Origin: Akkermansiaceae bacterium
Lineage (GTDB): Bacteria; Verrucomicrobiota; Verrucomicrobiia; Verrucomicrobiales; Akkermansiaceae
NCBI GenBank assembly: GCA_028822695.1
Contig: JAPKDA010000013.1
Location: 1 to 37,516, forward strand
DNA: 37,516 nucleotides
Reading direction: 5' to 3'
Under the pieces are notes generated by a model. It did not search any database, was not told where the DNA came from, and worked only from the letters and a program-made list of their open reading frames with translations. The number at the start of each line of letters is the position of its first letter. Position 1 is the first letter of the stretch. Made by a program: the position numbers and the translations under genes. Below, in pieces: positions 8,500 through 19,533 of the stretch.

Positions 8500-9105
8500 A
8501 TGTGGTATTGGTTTTTCAAGCTGCTGATGGGCAGCGTGGTGAAGGCACTCTTTGGATATCGGGTGGTGGGGCACGAGAAGCGGATTGAAAGTGGTGGGGC
8601 GATTGTGGCGTCCAACCATGCGAGCTTCATGGACCCTCCGTTGGTGGGGATCGGCTACTCGGGGAATCTCCATTATCTGGCTCGGTCGACGCTGTTTAAG
8701 AATTTTTTCAGCTACCTCTTGCCGAAGTTGAATGCTGTTCCGGTGGATCGCGATGGGGCGGACTTGAAGAGCATGAAGACGATCATCCGGACTTTGAAAG
8801 GAGGGAAAGCGGTCTTGATGTTTCCGGAAGGGACGAGGAGTCCTGATGGGAATCTGCAGGAGGCGAAGCCCGGGGTGGGGATGCTGATCGCGAAGAGCGG
8901 TGTGCCGGTGCAGCCGGTGCGAGTGGTGGGGAGTTTTGACGCGATGCCGCGGACAGGCGGGGTGAAGTTTCACCCGGTGACTGTGTATATCGGTGATCCG
9001 ATTATTTTTTCAGAGAGCGAGCTGAAGGCCAAGGGTCGGGAGGCTTATCAAGTGCTTGCAGATCGGGTGATGACGGAGATTGGGAAGTTGGGGCCGCAGG
9101 GATAG
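8500..9105 (+). CDS. plsC: 1-acyl-sn-glycerol-3-phosphate acyltransferase family protein
   Basis: This is a PlsC-family acyltransferase, probably making phosphatidic acid from lysophosphatidic acid at the inner membrane. The 201-residue protein has the catalytic NHASFMD (His40, Asp45) and the substrate-binding FPEGTRS at 108-114, plus a hydrophobic N-terminus that could embed in the membrane. The ATG at 8500 follows a GAGG-type ribosome binding site and starts two bases after the cmk stop. Reading from 8461 would overlap cmk by 36 bases without support. Exact acyl acceptor specificity cannot be read from sequence. Confidence 0.88.
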   Translation: MWYWFFKLLMGSVVKALFGYRVVGHEKRIESGGAIVASNHASFMDPPLVGIGYSGNLHYLARSTLFKNFFSYLLPKLNAVPVDRDGADLKSMKTIIRTLKGGKAVLMFPEGTRSPDGNLQEAKPGVGMLIAKSGVPVQPVRVVGSFDAMPRTGGVKFHPVTVYIGDPIIFSESELKAKGREAYQVLADRVMTEIGKLGPQG

Positions 9106-9112
9106 GGTTTCC

Positions 9113-10546
9113 TTACTCGCCGCGTACTGATTCCCAGGTCTTGGCGACGCGGAGGATGGTTTCTTCGGCCATGTGTGGTCCGAGGAGTTGGAGGCCGACG
9201 GGGAGATTGGTTCCTTCGTCGCTGGGGACGGTGCCGGCGGGGACGCTGATGCCGCAGATGCCAGCGAGGTTGGCGCTGATGGTGTAGATGTCGGCGAGGT
9301 AGTCGCTCAGCGGGTCGCCTTTCGCGTCACCAAGTTTCCGGGCGGGGCCGGGACTGACAGGGCTGAGGATGGCGTCGACTTTTTGGAAGGCCGCTTGAAA
9401 TTCCTGTTGAACGATGGTGCGGACCTTTTGTGCGCGGGTGTAGTAGGCGTCGTAGTATCCGGAGCTGAGAACGTAGGTGCCGAGGATGATGCGGCGTTTT
9501 ACTTCGGATCCGAATCCGGCGCTACGGCTGGTGCCGTACATGTCGACGATGCCTGTGCCCTTGTCGACGCGGTTGCCGTAGCGGACACCGTCGAAGCGGG
9601 AGAGGTTTGAGGAGGCCTCGGCGGGGGCGAGGACGTAGTAGGTGGAGACGGCGTGTTTGGTGGAGGGCAGGGAGATCTCGACGAGTTCTGCACCTTCCGC
9701 TTCGAGAGCCTTGGCGGCGGTTTCGATGCGTTCGCGAACGGCGGGCGCCAGGCCTTCGCCAAAGTATTCGGCGGGGATGCCGATTCTGGTGCCCTTCACG
9801 CCCTTATCGAGGGATTCGCGGTAGGAGGGGACGGCGTCGTCGAGGCAGGTGGAGTCACGGGGGTCGCCACCTGCGATGGCTTCGAGCAAGAGGGCGGCGT
9901 CTTCGACAGAGTTGGTGAGTGGTCCGATTTGATCGAGGGAAGAAGCAAAGGCGACGAGGCCGTAACGGGAGACGCGGCCGTAGGAAGGTTTGAGGCCGAC
10001 CACACCGCAATGGGAGGCGGGTTGCCGGACAGAGCCACCGGTGTCGGAGCCAAGAGCAGCGATCGCGGAGCCGGAGGCGACTGCTGCTGCGGAACCGCCG
10101 GAAGAACCGCCCGGAATACGGTTAAGGTCGTGGGGATTTCGGGTGAGTTGGATGGCGGAGTTCTCGGTGGAGGAGCCCATGGCGAACTCGTCCATGTTGG
10201 TGCGACCGAAGAGAACCGCGCCGGCCTCTTTGAGTTTGCGTGACGCAGTTGCGTCGTAGGGGGAGAGGTAGGCGCCTTGAAGGAATTTGGAGCCGCAGGT
10301 GCAGGGTTCGCCTTCGACGTTGATGTTGTCCTTGATGGCGATGGGGATTCCTCCGAGAGGGAGGGAGAGGTCGGCGGCGTCCGCTGCGGCGAGTGCCTTT
10401 TCGACGTCACGGGAAAGGTATGCGCCGACTTCGGTGTCGTTGGAGTCGATCGCTTGAGCGACGGACTCGACGATGTCTCGGGAGGTGATGTCGCCGGCCG
10501 TCAGTTGTTGACGGAGCGCGGAGATGGATTGGGTGGCGAGGGACAT
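9113..10546 (-). CDS. gatA: Asp/Glu-tRNA amidotransferase subunit A
   Basis: GatA is the amidase subunit that frees ammonia from glutamine for converting Glu-tRNA(Gln) or Asp-tRNA(Asn) to the amide forms. The 477-residue product has the amidase Ser-cis-Ser-Lys triad: Lys72 in GIPIAIKDNI, Ser148 in GGSSGGSAAAVASG and Ser172 in GSDTGGSVRQPA. The closing strand VGLQLLGPHMAEETIL is also typical. The start is the ATG at 10546. gatC lies upstream after a 101-base repeat-containing spacer; gatB, which activates the tRNA, is not in the window. The 3' end converges with plsC, seven bases apart. Confidence 0.96.
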   Translation of the reverse strand: MSLATQSISALRQQLTAGDITSRDIVESVAQAIDSNDTEVGAYLSRDVEKALAAADAADLSLPLGGIPIAIKDNINVEGEPCTCGSKFLQGAYLSPYDATASRKLKEAGAVLFGRTNMDEFAMGSSTENSAIQLTRNPHDLNRIPGGSSGGSAAAVASGSAIAALGSDTGGSVRQPASHCGVVGLKPSYGRVSRYGLVAFASSLDQIGPLTNSVEDAALLLEAIAGGDPRDSTCLDDAVPSYRESLDKGVKGTRIGIPAEYFGEGLAPAVRERIETAAKALEAEGAELVEISLPSTKHAVSTYYVLAPAEASSNLSRFDGVRYGNRVDKGTGIVDMYGTSRSAGFGSEVKRRIILGTYVLSSGYYDAYYTRAQKVRTIVQQEFQAAFQKVDAILSPVSPGPARKLGDAKGDPLSDYLADIYTISANLAGICGISVPAGTVPSDEGTNLPVGLQLLGPHMAEETILRVAKTWESVRGE

Positions 10547-10569
10547 GGGGAATTCGGAGGTCGGAGGGA

Positions 10570-10620
10570 AGTGCGGCTGCGCCGGGGGGGGAGATGGCGA
10601 CCGGGACAGTCACCTTACGG
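10570..10620. repeat. Interspersed repeat pair between gatA and gatC
   Basis: GTGCGGCTGCGCCGG (10571-10585) is followed closely by GCGACCGGGACAGTCACCTT (from 10597) and the bases ACGG. The same two motifs in the same order, 20-30 bases apart, occur at 36971-37020. The element lies 27 bases beyond the gatC stop. Confidence 0.75.
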
Positions 10621-10647
10621 TTCTTTGAGGCGGAGCTCGGATTGGAG

Positions 10648-10947
10648 TTAGGAGGGGTCGACGACTTTGGGGACGCGGAGTTGGTTGGATGCTTGGTCGG
10701 GGGCGTTGCGGAGGAAGGCTTCCTGCTTGATGCTGAAGGCGGGGGCGTCGTCTTCCCGGAGGCGGTCGAGGACCGGGGCGGGGTGGGCGGTGGGTTCGAT
10801 GCCGTCGACGTCGATGCTGGTCAGTTCCTCGATATAAGAGAGGATGCCGTCGAGTTGTCCCTGATAGCGTTTTGCTTCTTCAGGGGTGATGTCGAGGCGG
10901 GCCAGATTGGCGACGTAGTCGACCTTGAAATCGTTGGTGTCACTCAC
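10648..10947 (-). CDS. gatC: Asp/Glu-tRNA amidotransferase subunit C
   Basis: GatC is the small linker subunit that wraps around GatA and stabilises the amidotransferase. The 99-residue protein has the family pattern VDYVANLARLDITPEEAKRY near residues 8-27. LDGILSYIEELTSIDVDGIEP follows, then the C-terminal LREDDAPAFSIKQEAFLRNAP. A GTG at 10947 was chosen because homology begins within a few residues of it; an in-frame TTG at 10977 would add ten residues. No clear ribosome binding site precedes either. Confidence 0.93.
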   Translation of the reverse strand: MSDTNDFKVDYVANLARLDITPEEAKRYQGQLDGILSYIEELTSIDVDGIEPTAHPAPVLDRLREDDAPAFSIKQEAFLRNAPDQASNQLRVPKVVDPS

Positions 10948-11116
10948 GGGCCGGATGCTCGGGAATCTGGGGCGCAAGGCAACCCTTTTTGAGCGGTTGA
11001 AGCGGTGAAGTGGCGGCCGAGGGAATGCGGATGTTTGCCCACGCCCTTTCAGGGCTGAGAGGTGCCTGTTCGGCTTTCAGGGCTGGGAGGGTGAACGGAT
11101 GTGGAGTAACTGTCCC

Positions 11117-11142
11117 GAATGGCGCGTAATTACGTGCCATTC
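11117..11142. repeat. Near-perfect 26-base palindrome
   Basis: The arms GAATGGC and GCCATTC flank the palindromic core CGTAATTACG, with one G-T pair on each side between arm and core. It lies 17 bases beyond the stop at 11159 of the tail-anchored gene and 170 bases before gatC. No T-run follows on either strand, so it is not a classical terminator. It could be an operator or a member of a repeat family. The flanks TGTCCC and GTGACCGTC recall the interspersed repeats. Confidence 0.6.
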
Positions 11143-11158
11143 GTGACCGTCCGCTACC

Positions 11159-11491
11159 CTATATTCCTTGTAGGAAGGAATAGATCCAAGAGGAGAGGCC
11201 GGCGATGGCGGAGGCAAGGAGGAAGAAGAGAAAAGTGCCGCGGGTTTGGTAGCGGAGTTCGTTGCGGATTTCTCCCCGGCTCAGCTGGGCATAAAATTTG
11301 TGTTCGCGTCGACGGTCGGCGAGGTCGTCGGGCGGGGGCATGGTGTAGATCTCCTCCTCCATTTGGAGACGGGCACGTTCCGGGCCGGTCTCGATGAAGG
11401 TTTCGAGTTCGTTGATACGAGACAGCAACTGCTCTTCGCGCCTGCCGAATCCGCCGGAGCTTTTTTCTGGGGTCTTGTTGAATAGGTACAT
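11159..11491 (-). CDS. Small tail-anchored membrane protein, unknown function
   Basis: The 110-residue product is charged over its first 85 residues, with helical segments such as EEQLLSRINELETFIETG. It ends in one hydrophobic span (FLFFLLASAIAGLSSWIYSFL) close to the C-terminus, the layout of a tail-anchored protein with its body in the cytoplasm. It starts one base after the stop of the upstream gene, which has the same architecture, so they are probably made together and may interact. No family is recognised. Confidence 0.7.
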   Translation of the reverse strand: MYLFNKTPEKSSGGFGRREEQLLSRINELETFIETGPERARLQMEEEIYTMPPPDDLADRRREHKFYAQLSRGEIRNELRYQTRGTFLFFLLASAIAGLSSWIYSFLQGI

Positions 11492-11492
11492 T

Positions 11493-12125
11493 TTACTTCA
11501 CGAGGTAGACCAAGAGGGCAATCGTCCCGAGGATTACGACGGGAAGATTGAAGGCGAGGCCGTTCTTGAGTGTTTGGAGGAAACCGTTGTCTGCTGCTTT
11601 CTTTGCCGTTGCCCGGCTGCTGCCGCCATTGCCGAAGATTCCGCGGGAGCGACCACTGGAGAAGTGGGCGACGGCGCCTTCGAATTCTTCTTCGGACTGG
11701 TCGAGCATGGCGAGGGCGCGGCTCAATTCGTGCGCGAGGGTTTCGCGGGGCCATGACTCGGGCTCGATGTTTTCGAGGCGGTCGAGGTGGGCGGCGAATG
11801 ATTGGCGGGTTTGCTCGAGGTCTTCGAGTTCCTGGCGCAGCTCAAAGAGTTCGCGGTCGATGGAGGTGAGGGAGGTGGAAAGACGCTCGCCCATCTCGAT
11901 CTGGCCATTGACGAAATCGAGCTTTTTGCGGTTGAGGTCTTCGAGTTCCAGCTTTTGGCGCTCTAGCTCTTCACGTTGATGCTGGAGGTGCTCGAGCTGC
12001 TGCTGAGCTTCCTGAAGTTTGCCTTCGAAATCCTCGGAGTGGGCGTCGGCGTATGTGTCAGCTCCCATTTCTAGTTGGGTTTCGCGCAGTTTGATGTGAT
12101 GGGTGTGGTCAGATGTCGATGCCAT
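11493..12125 (-). CDS. Coiled-coil tail-anchored protein, unknown function
   Basis: The 210-residue product has a long coiled coil from about residue 30 to 125 (heptad-like EGKLQEAQQQLEHLQHQREE, then ERQKLELEDLNRKKLDF and further). A variable linker rich in Gly/Ser/Arg follows, and a single C-terminal transmembrane helix (LPVVILGTIALLVYLVK) ends the protein. The ATG at 12125 was preferred to an upstream in-frame ATG at 12170, because the extra residues lack character and no ribosome binding site favours them. It is coupled to the next gene, also tail-anchored. A structural or scaffold role at the inner membrane is an inference. Confidence 0.7.
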   Translation of the reverse strand: MASTSDHTHHIKLRETQLEMGADTYADAHSEDFEGKLQEAQQQLEHLQHQREELERQKLELEDLNRKKLDFVNGQIEMGERLSTSLTSIDRELFELRQELEDLEQTRQSFAAHLDRLENIEPESWPRETLAHELSRALAMLDQSEEEFEGAVAHFSSGRSRGIFGNGGSSRATAKKAADNGFLQTLKNGLAFNLPVVILGTIALLVYLVK

Positions 12126-12170
12126 GGTTCCGGTCGGTGTGTAAGGGGTCAACCAAACATTAGGCTCCAT

Positions 12171-12259
12171 AACTAGTTTTGACCAGTGAATATTTAAGAT
12201 TTCCTTACTGCTTGTGCGCAGTTTTCCCTCATTTTAAAGAAATCCCGGACGGGAGACGG
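12171..12259 (-). other. Spacer between RND gene stop and coiled-coil gene
   Basis: This is an AT-richer 89-base spacer between two minus-strand genes. It holds the upstream region of the coiled-coil gene; no confident promoter hexamer pair or terminator hairpin was recognised. Confidence 0.4.
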
Positions 12260-15200
12260 CTATGAGGGGTCCTCGGGAGGTGCTGCTTCCGCTTCTGGTT
12301 CCGCTTCTCCGGTGAAGGGGGACTTATACCAGGCCCAGGCGCGGCGGAGCTGGGCGGTGAGGTCCTCGTTGATGAGGTAAGCGGCCGGGATGAGGTAGAG
12401 AGTGATGGCCGTGGCGAAGAGGATGCCAAAGGCGAGGGAGACGGCCATGGGGATGAGGAACTGGGCCTGGATGGATCTGTCGAGAATGAGGGGGAGGAGG
12501 CCGAGGAAGGTGGTCGCCGAGGTGAGCATGATCGGGCGGAAGCGTCGGGGGCCAGCAAGAAGGACCGCGTCGCGGGGCGAGAGGCCTCCCCGACGTTTTC
12601 GATTGGTGAAGTCGACCATGACCAGTGAGTCGTTCACGACGATCCCGGCCAGTGCCATCATGCCAAAGACGGAAAGGTAGGAAGGGGTAATGTCCATGAT
12701 CATGTGGCCGAGGACAGCGCCGATGAGGCCAAAGGGAATGGCGAGAAGGACGAACAACGGTTGGAGGAGAGAGCGGAAGGGAATTGCAAGGAGGGCGTAG
12801 AGGACTCCGGCGAGAATCCACCAACTCAGGTGGGTTTGAGCGCCGGTGCGTTCGTTTTCCTCAATGAAGCCCTTGTAGCGCCAACTCAGTCCCGCGACCT
12901 TGTCGACCTTGGCTGAAATTTGGGGTGCGGCGAGGTCTGCGATGGAGATGATGTCCACGGATTTATTGATTGGTGACGCGCTGATGCGGGTGACGCGTGC
13001 GCCGTCGATGCGATTGATTCGGGCGGGCGCTTCGACGAGGGTTGCAGTAGCGACGTGAGAGAATGGGATGCTGACTCCCTGACTGGTTTGAATTTTGAGG
13101 TCGTTGAGGGTTTGGAGGTTCTCCCGCATTTTTCTGGGAAGCCGGATCATGATCTTGATCTCCTCTCGGTCTCGTTGGATGCGTTGGGACTCTGCTCCGA
13201 AGAACGACTGTCTGACCTGCCGGGCAAGTTCGCGCTCGGTGAGGTTCAGTTCCCGGGCGCGAGGCTTGAGGGAGATTTCCAATTCATTGCGGTGGCCTCC
13301 TTCATCGATTCCGGAGTCGTGAATATCCTCGAAGCCTTCAAGGAGTAGGTCGATTTCCCGGGCGACGGCCAATTTCTCTGCGGAATCGGGGCCGCGGAGT
13401 TCGACTTCGATCGCCTCAATGCCGGTGCCGTGGCGGCCACCGACCGAGCTGTAGACTCTGAATCGGTCTGCTCCTTTGATGGGGCCGACGATCTGGCGGA
13501 GTCGGCTTTCGATGACATCATTCCTTGGTCCTCGTTCGCTGCGTTTACTCGGCGGGAGGATCTCGATGTTCACCATGCCGTAGGATTCGTTTCCGGGTCG
13601 GCCGCGATAGGAGATGCCTGTGGCGGTAAAGATGCCGGTGATCAAAGACTCGCCGGTCTTGGGGTCCCTGAACTCATCCTGGAGTTCCTCGGCAGCATCG
13701 CCAATTCTCTGAATGATGGCGTCGGTCTTTTCAAAGGGGGTGTCGGAGGGCATGTTGAGCCCGGCGTAGATCTGGTAGCGATCGATGTCCGGCATGGCCT
13801 CGAAGCCAAGGCGTCCACTGGACCAGATGCCGAGGACCACCAGTCCAGCGGAAAAGAAGACGGCGATGGTGGAGTAGCGGTGATTTGCGGTGAAGATGAG
13901 CGATGGCTTGTAGACTTTTTCGACGAACGTCTCCAAGGAGTCGGCGATCTTCTTTTGGAAGCGGGCGAAGCGGTTGAGGTTTTTGCGCCTCGTCTTGAGG
14001 TGCTTCAGGTGGGAGGGGAGGATGAGTTTTGATTCGATCAGGGAGAAGAGGAGGACACCAGCGACGACGGGTGGAATCTGGCGGGTGAAGTTACCCCAGA
14101 ATCCATCGTAAAACATGAGCGGGATGAAGGCCACGATGGTGGTGATGACACCGAAGGTGACGGGAGTGGCGACTTCCTTGGTGCCGAGGACGGCGGCATC
14201 CAGAGGAGTGAGGTCGTCGCGAAGTCTGGTGTAGATGTTTTCCCCGGTGACGATGGCGTCATCGACGACGATGCCGACGACGATGATGAAGCCGAAGAGG
14301 CTCATCAGATTCAGGGTCATGCCGAAAAAGGGCATTAGGAATAATCCGCCGGCGAAACTGACGGGGATTCCAATGACGATCCAGAAGGCCAGCATGGGGC
14401 GCAGGAAAAGTCCGAGCAAAAGGAGGACGAGGAAGCCTCCCTGGAGCAGGGAAGTGGTGAGGGTGGTGAGACGGCCGCGGAGGGAGATGGATTCGTCGTC
14501 CCAGATGGAGAAATGGATTCCTTCCGGATAGCGGTTCCCGGCGTCTTTGACGTATTCGCGGATGGTGTTGGCGATCTCGATGGCGCTTTCGTCACCGGTG
14601 CGGAGAATTTCGATGCGGAGGGCGCGCTCATCGTTGTAGCGCATGAGCATTTTGTTTTCGATGAAGCCATCGTCAATGGTGGCCACGTCACCGAGTTTGA
14701 GTTGGGAGCCGTCGTCGGCGCGGATGATAATGTTGCGGAAATCGGCCCCGGTGTAGGCTTGGCTTTTGGTGCGGAGGTTGATGTTGCCGGCGGCAGTGCG
14801 GATTGATCCGGCGGGGAGGTCGATGGAGGAGCGTTGGATGGCGTTGTCGAGGTCCTCGATAGAGAGTCCGAACCCGCGGAGGACTTCGGGGTCGGTCTCG
14901 ATGGAGATTTCGCGATCCCGGTTGCCGTTGATCTCTACCTGGGAGATGCCGGGGAGAGTGAGAATGTCGTCGCGGACTTGATTGGTGATGCGGAGGATGT
15001 CGCTTTCGCCGAGGTCACCGTGGACGACGACGGTGATGACTTCGAAGTAGGATTCCGTATTGGGGATGGTGATCGTGGGGCGCTCGGATTCGTTGGGGAA
15101 GGCGCGGACGGTTTCGATGCGCCGTTGGACCTCTTCGAGGAGTTGACGGATGTCGGTGTCTCGATCGGGGGTGACATCGATTCTGGCGCGTCCGGATCTG

Positions 15201-15448
15201 GCGTCGGATTCGATTTCCTTGATCCCGGAGAGCCCTTCGAGGGCTTGTTCGATCGGGATGATGATGGTGCGCTCGACGTCGTCCGGGGTGGCGCCCGGAT
15301 AGCTCATGCGGATGCGGATTTCGTTGAACTCGTATGTGGGGCGAACTTCGAGAGGGAGGAGGAAGAAGGCGGCCCGCAGCCCGAGGATGAGCACCGCGAT
15401 CAACAAGAAGTTGGCGGCGATGTCGTTACGGGCAAACCAGCGGATCAT
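12260..15448 (-). CDS. RND-family efflux transporter, inner-membrane subunit
   Basis: This 1062-residue AcrB-type pump uses the proton gradient to export substrates across the cell envelope. It begins MIRWFARNDIAANFLLIAVL, the usual RND first transmembrane helix. A periplasmic loop follows (YPGATPDDVERTI, near residues 50-62). The membrane motif GIVVDDAIVTGENI (around 390-405) carries the two aspartates of the proton relay. The second half repeats the pattern (GMMALAGIVVNDSLVMVDF near 945-965). It resembles the acriflavin/multidrug branch rather than the heavy-metal branch. No periplasmic adaptor or TolC partner gene is nearby, which is unusual for tripartite pumps, so partners must be encoded elsewhere. 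Substrate is unknown. Confidence 0.93.
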   Translation of the reverse strand: MIRWFARNDIAANFLLIAVLILGLRAAFFLLPLEVRPTYEFNEIRIRMSYPGATPDDVERTIIIPIEQALEGLSGIKEIESDARSGRARIDVTPDRDTDIRQLLEEVQRRIETVRAFPNESERPTITIPNTESYFEVITVVVHGDLGESDILRITNQVRDDILTLPGISQVEINGNRDREISIETDPEVLRGFGLSIEDLDNAIQRSSIDLPAGSIRTAAGNINLRTKSQAYTGADFRNIIIRADDGSQLKLGDVATIDDGFIENKMLMRYNDERALRIEILRTGDESAIEIANTIREYVKDAGNRYPEGIHFSIWDDESISLRGRLTTLTTSLLQGGFLVLLLLGLFLRPMLAFWIVIGIPVSFAGGLFLMPFFGMTLNLMSLFGFIIVVGIVVDDAIVTGENIYTRLRDDLTPLDAAVLGTKEVATPVTFGVITTIVAFIPLMFYDGFWGNFTRQIPPVVAGVLLFSLIESKLILPSHLKHLKTRRKNLNRFARFQKKIADSLETFVEKVYKPSLIFTANHRYSTIAVFFSAGLVVLGIWSSGRLGFEAMPDIDRYQIYAGLNMPSDTPFEKTDAIIQRIGDAAEELQDEFRDPKTGESLITGIFTATGISYRGRPGNESYGMVNIEILPPSKRSERGPRNDVIESRLRQIVGPIKGADRFRVYSSVGGRHGTGIEAIEVELRGPDSAEKLAVAREIDLLLEGFEDIHDSGIDEGGHRNELEISLKPRARELNLTERELARQVRQSFFGAESQRIQRDREEIKIMIRLPRKMRENLQTLNDLKIQTSQGVSIPFSHVATATLVEAPARINRIDGARVTRISASPINKSVDIISIADLAAPQISAKVDKVAGLSWRYKGFIEENERTGAQTHLSWWILAGVLYALLAIPFRSLLQPLFVLLAIPFGLIGAVLGHMIMDITPSYLSVFGMMALAGIVVNDSLVMVDFTNRKRRGGLSPRDAVLLAGPRRFRPIMLTSATTFLGLLPLILDRSIQAQFLIPMAVSLAFGILFATAITLYLIPAAYLINEDLTAQLRRAWAWYKSPFTGEAEPEAEAAPPEDPS

Positions 15449-15534
15449 GAATTGGAGTTATCAGTTATCCGTTATCGGTTACTGGGGGAGAGGGGGGCGC
15501 TTCGCGCGCCGCCCCTATGTAACGCGCCTGGGAC
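15449..15534. repeat. GC-rich hairpin between leuB and the RND gene
   Basis: GGGGGGCGC, a short loop with TTCG, then GCGCCGCCCC form a strong hairpin at about 15492-15516 in the 86-base gap. No T-run follows on either strand, so it is a weak candidate terminator for leuB. It is more likely one of the GC-rich intergenic palindromes. Beside it the phrase TTATCAGTTATCCGTTATCGG (15458-15478) recalls a similar phrase at 37142-37165. Confidence 0.5.
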
Positions 15535-17722
<2,188 letters not shown>

Positions 17723-17966
17723 GGAAGTGGGGGAAGTGGGGAGAGAGTTGTCAGTTTGGGGAGAGAGTCCCGGTGGGCTGGGTTGAACCAGTTGTAATTG
17801 TTCTCATCCATCGTGAAGTCGAGGACGACTTCAAGGGCCGGGGCCGAGGCGGCGGAGAGGAGGAGGGCGGCGGAGAGGCGGCGGCGGAGGGGTATGAAAT
17901 CGAGGAGCGCGGTGTCCCGTATAGGCTTTGATAGCGTGCTGATCAAGATTCCTTCTCGAGGTGCGC

Positions 17967-19343
17967 CTACTGCTCGATCGCTTTGAGGACAGCAGAGGTG
18001 AGGGCTGTGTCTTGGTGCGGGAAGACGGTGCGCAAATTGAGGTGGAGGGCGTTGTCTTCGGTGTAGCCGACGAGGGCGGGGGTGCCGGTGCGGAGGCGGG
18101 CGGCGAGGTCGTCGACGGAGCAGCCTTGTGGGGTGAGGCGGATTGCGAGGGAGGGGATTTCTGATTTGGGCATGGTGCCGCCTCCGGTGCGGGAGGTGGC
18201 GTCGACGATGTCGACGACGGGGACGATGTTCTCGGGGAGGGCGGCGAGGATCGCTTCGGCGCGAGTGCGAAGGTCTGCGATGGGGGTGGAGAGGAAGGTG
18301 AGGGTGGGGAGGTCGGGTGGGTTGGAGCCTTTGCAGTGGAGGTAGTCGTCGATGCATTCCTGCAGGACGGTGAGGATGAGTTTGTCGCAGCGGACGGCGC
18401 GAAAGAACGGTTCCTTCTTGATGCCGGCGACGAGGTCGGCGCGGCCGGCGATGATGCCGGCTTGAGGGCCGCCGAGGAGTTTATCGCCCGAGAAGATGAC
18501 GAGGTCGATGCCGTTCTGGAGGGCTTCCTGTGGTCGAGGTTCGTGATCGAGGGGGGCGAGTTCGTCGGTGTTCATGACGGCGCCGGAGCCGAGGTCTTCG
18601 ACAAGTGGGAGATTGTGTTGGTGGGCGAGAGTTGCGAGATCGGGGACGGCGGGTTCGTCGGTGAAGCCTTCGATGTAGAAGTTCGAGCGGTGCACCTTTA
18701 GGATGAGTGCGGTCTTGTCGGTGATTGCTTTGGCGTAGTCGTCGAGGTGGGTTTTATTGGTGGCGCCGACTTCGACGAGTTTCGCGCCGGAAGTTTCGAG
18801 GACGTCGGGGATGCGGAAGCCGCCGCCGATTTCGACGAGTTCGCCACGGGAGACGATGACTTCGTTGCGGTCGTCGCTGATGAGATGGCGGAGGGTGAGG
18901 ACGAGGGCGGCGGCGCAGTTGTTGACGGCGGTGGCGGCATCGGCTTCGAGGAGGATGGCGAGGGCGGATTCGAGGTAGCCGGCGCGGCGTCCGCGGTTGC
19001 CGGAGGGGAGGTCGAATTCGAGGTTTGAGTAACCGGTGGCGATTTTGCGCAGGGCATCGGCGCTACGGATGCCTTGCGGGGAGCGGCCGAGGTTGGTGTG
19101 GATGATGACGCCGGTGGCGTTGATGACCGGTTGGAGGCGGGAGGCGGCGAAGGAGAGGAGGGCGGCGTGGACATCGGATTCGATGTCTTCGCGAGGGTGT
19201 TCTTCTCCGGCGGCGAGTCGTTCGCGCCAGACGGCGACTTCACGTTTGATGAGTCCGGCGACGAGGGGACGGGGAAGGATGGTGGTGCCTTCGAGTTTGA
19301 CGGTGAGTTTCTCGACGGAAGGGAGTTGGCTGAGGGGATTCAT
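17967..19343 (-). CDS. selA: L-seryl-tRNA(Sec) selenium transferase SelA
   Basis: SelA is the PLP enzyme that turns Ser-tRNA(Sec) into Sec-tRNA(Sec) using selenophosphate. The 458-residue product matches the usual length. It has the N-terminal LPSVEKL segment and VINATGVIIHTNLGRSP near residues 73-89. YSNLEFDLPSGNRGRR follows near 105-120 and NNCAAALVLTL near 141-151. The PLP lysine is Lys288 in FSGDKLLGGPQAG. An ATG at 19343 starts the recognisable sequence; the open frame runs much further upstream without coding character. It is 15.6 kb from selB, so the common selAB operon is split. selD and selC were not seen. Confidence 0.96.
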   Translation of the reverse strand: MNPLSQLPSVEKLTVKLEGTTILPRPLVAGLIKREVAVWRERLAAGEEHPREDIESDVHAALLSFAASRLQPVINATGVIIHTNLGRSPQGIRSADALRKIATGYSNLEFDLPSGNRGRRAGYLESALAILLEADAATAVNNCAAALVLTLRHLISDDRNEVIVSRGELVEIGGGFRIPDVLETSGAKLVEVGATNKTHLDDYAKAITDKTALILKVHRSNFYIEGFTDEPAVPDLATLAHQHNLPLVEDLGSGAVMNTDELAPLDHEPRPQEALQNGIDLVIFSGDKLLGGPQAGIIAGRADLVAGIKKEPFFRAVRCDKLILTVLQECIDDYLHCKGSNPPDLPTLTFLSTPIADLRTRAEAILAALPENIVPVVDIVDATSRTGGGTMPKSEIPSLAIRLTPQGCSVDDLAARLRTGTPALVGYTEDNALHLNLRTVFPHQDTALTSAVLKAIEQ

Positions 19344-19533
19344 TTTTCGGAAGTCAGAGGTCAGAAATTGGAGGAGGATTGAACCGCGAATGGTGGAGTT
19401 GGAGGTTGGAGAGGGGGATTGATGATTTACGATTGATGGGTTGAGACTTTTGAAGGCGGAGGTTGGGTCCGCAGATTTCCGCAGTTTTTTTTTTGTAGGA
19501 ACTAGGGGGCGGACTAAAGTCCGCGGTCCCAGG
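19344..19533. repeat. Repeat-bearing spacer upstream of selA
   Basis: The 190-base gap contains a poly-T run near 19486-19495 and the interspersed palindrome GGCGGACTAAAGTCCGCGG (19508-19526) followed by TCCCAGG. Copies lie at 26109-26135 (changed) and 37096-37120. The stem GCGGACT/AGTCCGC can form a tight hairpin. It lies 2-30 bases beyond the stop of the rhomboid-like gene. No clear selA promoter was recognised. Confidence 0.65.
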
